From Anabas testudineus (taxonomy: Eukaryota > Chordata > Actinopteri > Anabantiformes > Anabantidae), in contig NC_046611.1 in assembly GCF_900324465.2 (NCBI RefSeq), forward strand, positions 12,547,369-12,611,368: a stretch of DNA of 64,000 nt, given 5' to 3'. Under the pieces are notes generated by a model. It was given only the letters and a program-made list of their open reading frames with translations. It ran no database searches and was not told the DNA's origin. The translations under genes and the position numbers were made by a program. The stretch's first letter is position 1; every line of letters begins with the position of its first letter. Below, piece after piece: positions 62,853 through 64,000 of the stretch.

Positions 62853-64000
62853 TCAGGCGTTGGTGCGGCTCTCAGGGATTAGGTTGATGAGGGAGTTACT
62901 GGCCTGGGCCAGCTCTGTGATGGAAATCCTGCCTCTCTGTTTGATGAACTGAGCCACTGAGTCCAGTTCTTCTGGAGTGATGGAGATAAACTTCCCCCTG
63001 TCGTCAATCACCCCTGCAAGACAACACAGCAGAATACATCATGTTACAGCCGAGGGGCAACATGTCAGCTAGCTAGCTTTTGATTGAGGTCTGAGGGCTG
63101 CACTTAACAAGCAGATAACACGCAAATCATAAATATATTATTCTATTTAAAACTAAATCAAGGTGTGAACCATGGATTTGAAGAATTGGAAAAATTTAGG
63201 AAAAATTGTAGTATTAATTATCAAGATCTCTGCAGATGAAGCAACAAGCCACCAGTAAGGCACTCTGACAACTCTCACATCTTTGCTGGCTGATCATGAC
63301 TCCACCTTGTGTTCCAAAAGCATTTAGATCTCAGAAAATTTCAACATGCCCCTGCTGACACTAACCAGTGAGGGAACCTTCGGCTAACAAGTCCTGTAAT
63401 CTGGCGATGGCATCCTGTGTCCTCATCCCGAAATGAGAAGCCAAGTCCTCCAGCAGAACAACCTTAGAGCTCTGTGGGACACAGGAAACAATGTTTAATA
63501 AATTTCCCTCAGTTCATTCAGCACAGGCCAGAGTACAGACAGTCTCTCTGTCAGTCTCACCTCGATGTACTGGATGAATTCTTGCAACATGTTGCGCGAC
63601 TGAAAATAAACAACAAATTATTATATTTTAAATTAATTATATCAAAAGACGGATAAATCTTAATGTTAAAAACATTACTGATTAAACAGTGAGCTGACCT
63701 GGTCTTCAGTAAGCTGCTCCTCCTCCCCCTGGTCCTCTATGACAAAGGAGGCCTTCAGTTTTAAGTACTCCTCCTCCTCCCGCTTCTCCTGCTCCTCTTT
63801 GGCTCGAAGCTCCATCTCCTCCTGAAGACACATGAGCACAGAGTCTCAGCACCTTGTACTGACACACAGGTTGGGGGCGGGGTGGGGGGCAGAGTTGCTG
63901 AGAGGACTGAGGCCCTGACCTGTTTCTGTTCCTGCAGCCGCGCTCTCTCTTCTTCCTGCCTTCTTTCCTGATCCCTGAGCTCCTGCATCCTCTTCCTCTC
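62853..64000 (-). CDS. ddrgk1: DDRGK domain-containing protein 1 (UFBP1), 3' part
   Basis: Five exons lie in the window: 63920-64000 (cut by the edge), 63699-63821, 63561-63599, 63366-63471 and 62853-63013. They encode the C-terminal half: a charged coiled coil ([20 protein letters not shown]), then the PCI-like winged-helix domain with [19 protein letters not shown], the name-giving [16 protein letters not shown], and [12 protein letters not shown] near the end. DDRGK1 is an ER-membrane adaptor of the UFMylation ligase complex (UFL1, CDK5RAP3), acting in ER-phagy and ribosome quality control. The membrane anchor and early exons lie beyond the right edge. A minus-strand AATAAA near 62645 is a likely poly(A) signal. 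Confidence 0.96.

Overview
The window is nuclear DNA from a bony fish (teleost). It has many-exon vertebrate genes with canonical GT/AG introns, vertebrate-type 5S rRNA and tRNA genes, long CA microsatellites, and fish-typical mobile elements (Dada, Tc1, LINE and tRNA-derived SINE pieces). All calls come from reading the sequence; family names rest on remembered protein families, not on a search.

Left part (1-16.3 kb): a tandem array of multicopy RNA genes and the mobile DNA living in it. A repeat unit of about 1.8 kb carries two full-length 5S rRNA genes, a 19-bp stub of a third, and one tRNA-Asp gene, all on the minus strand. Three units are present. In unit 1 the tRNA-Asp gene is split in its anticodon arm by a 7.4-kb DNA transposon. 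I identify this as a member of the Dada superfamily, known from fish and known to insert into multicopy small-RNA genes. Its spliced transposase gene is nearly readable (10 exons, about five reading-frame breaks). Unit 2 holds the only intact tRNA-Asp. Unit 3 is cut by a short, broken LINE flanked by a 16-bp duplication of 5S spacer. It is followed by a decayed second Dada copy, then a lone 5S pseudogene and a fragment of another LINE.

Middle (16.8-43 kb): a small secreted three-finger (Ly6-like) protein gene on the minus strand with a TATA box; arhgap1 on the minus strand (12 coding exons, CRAL-TRIO plus RhoGAP, probable long 3' UTR and upstream non-coding exons); and arl6ip6 on the plus strand (4 exons). 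Around them lie microsatellites, a piggyBac-like MITE with TTAA ends in an arhgap1 intron, a LINE-like repeat and a broken Tc1 copy.

Right part (46-64 kb): a gene-dense stretch. A thiamine transporter gene (slc19a2-like, minus, 6 exons) has a tRNA-Leu(CAG) gene and a SINE in one intron. atg3 (minus, 12 exons) and cars2 (plus, 15 exons) stand head to head across 328 bp. The 3' end of ddrgk1 (minus) runs off the right edge, tail to tail with cars2. For every complete host gene the exons I assign add up to an uninterrupted frame. The protein genes are unrelated housekeeping genes; the unusual biology is in the RNA-gene array and its target-specific transposons.
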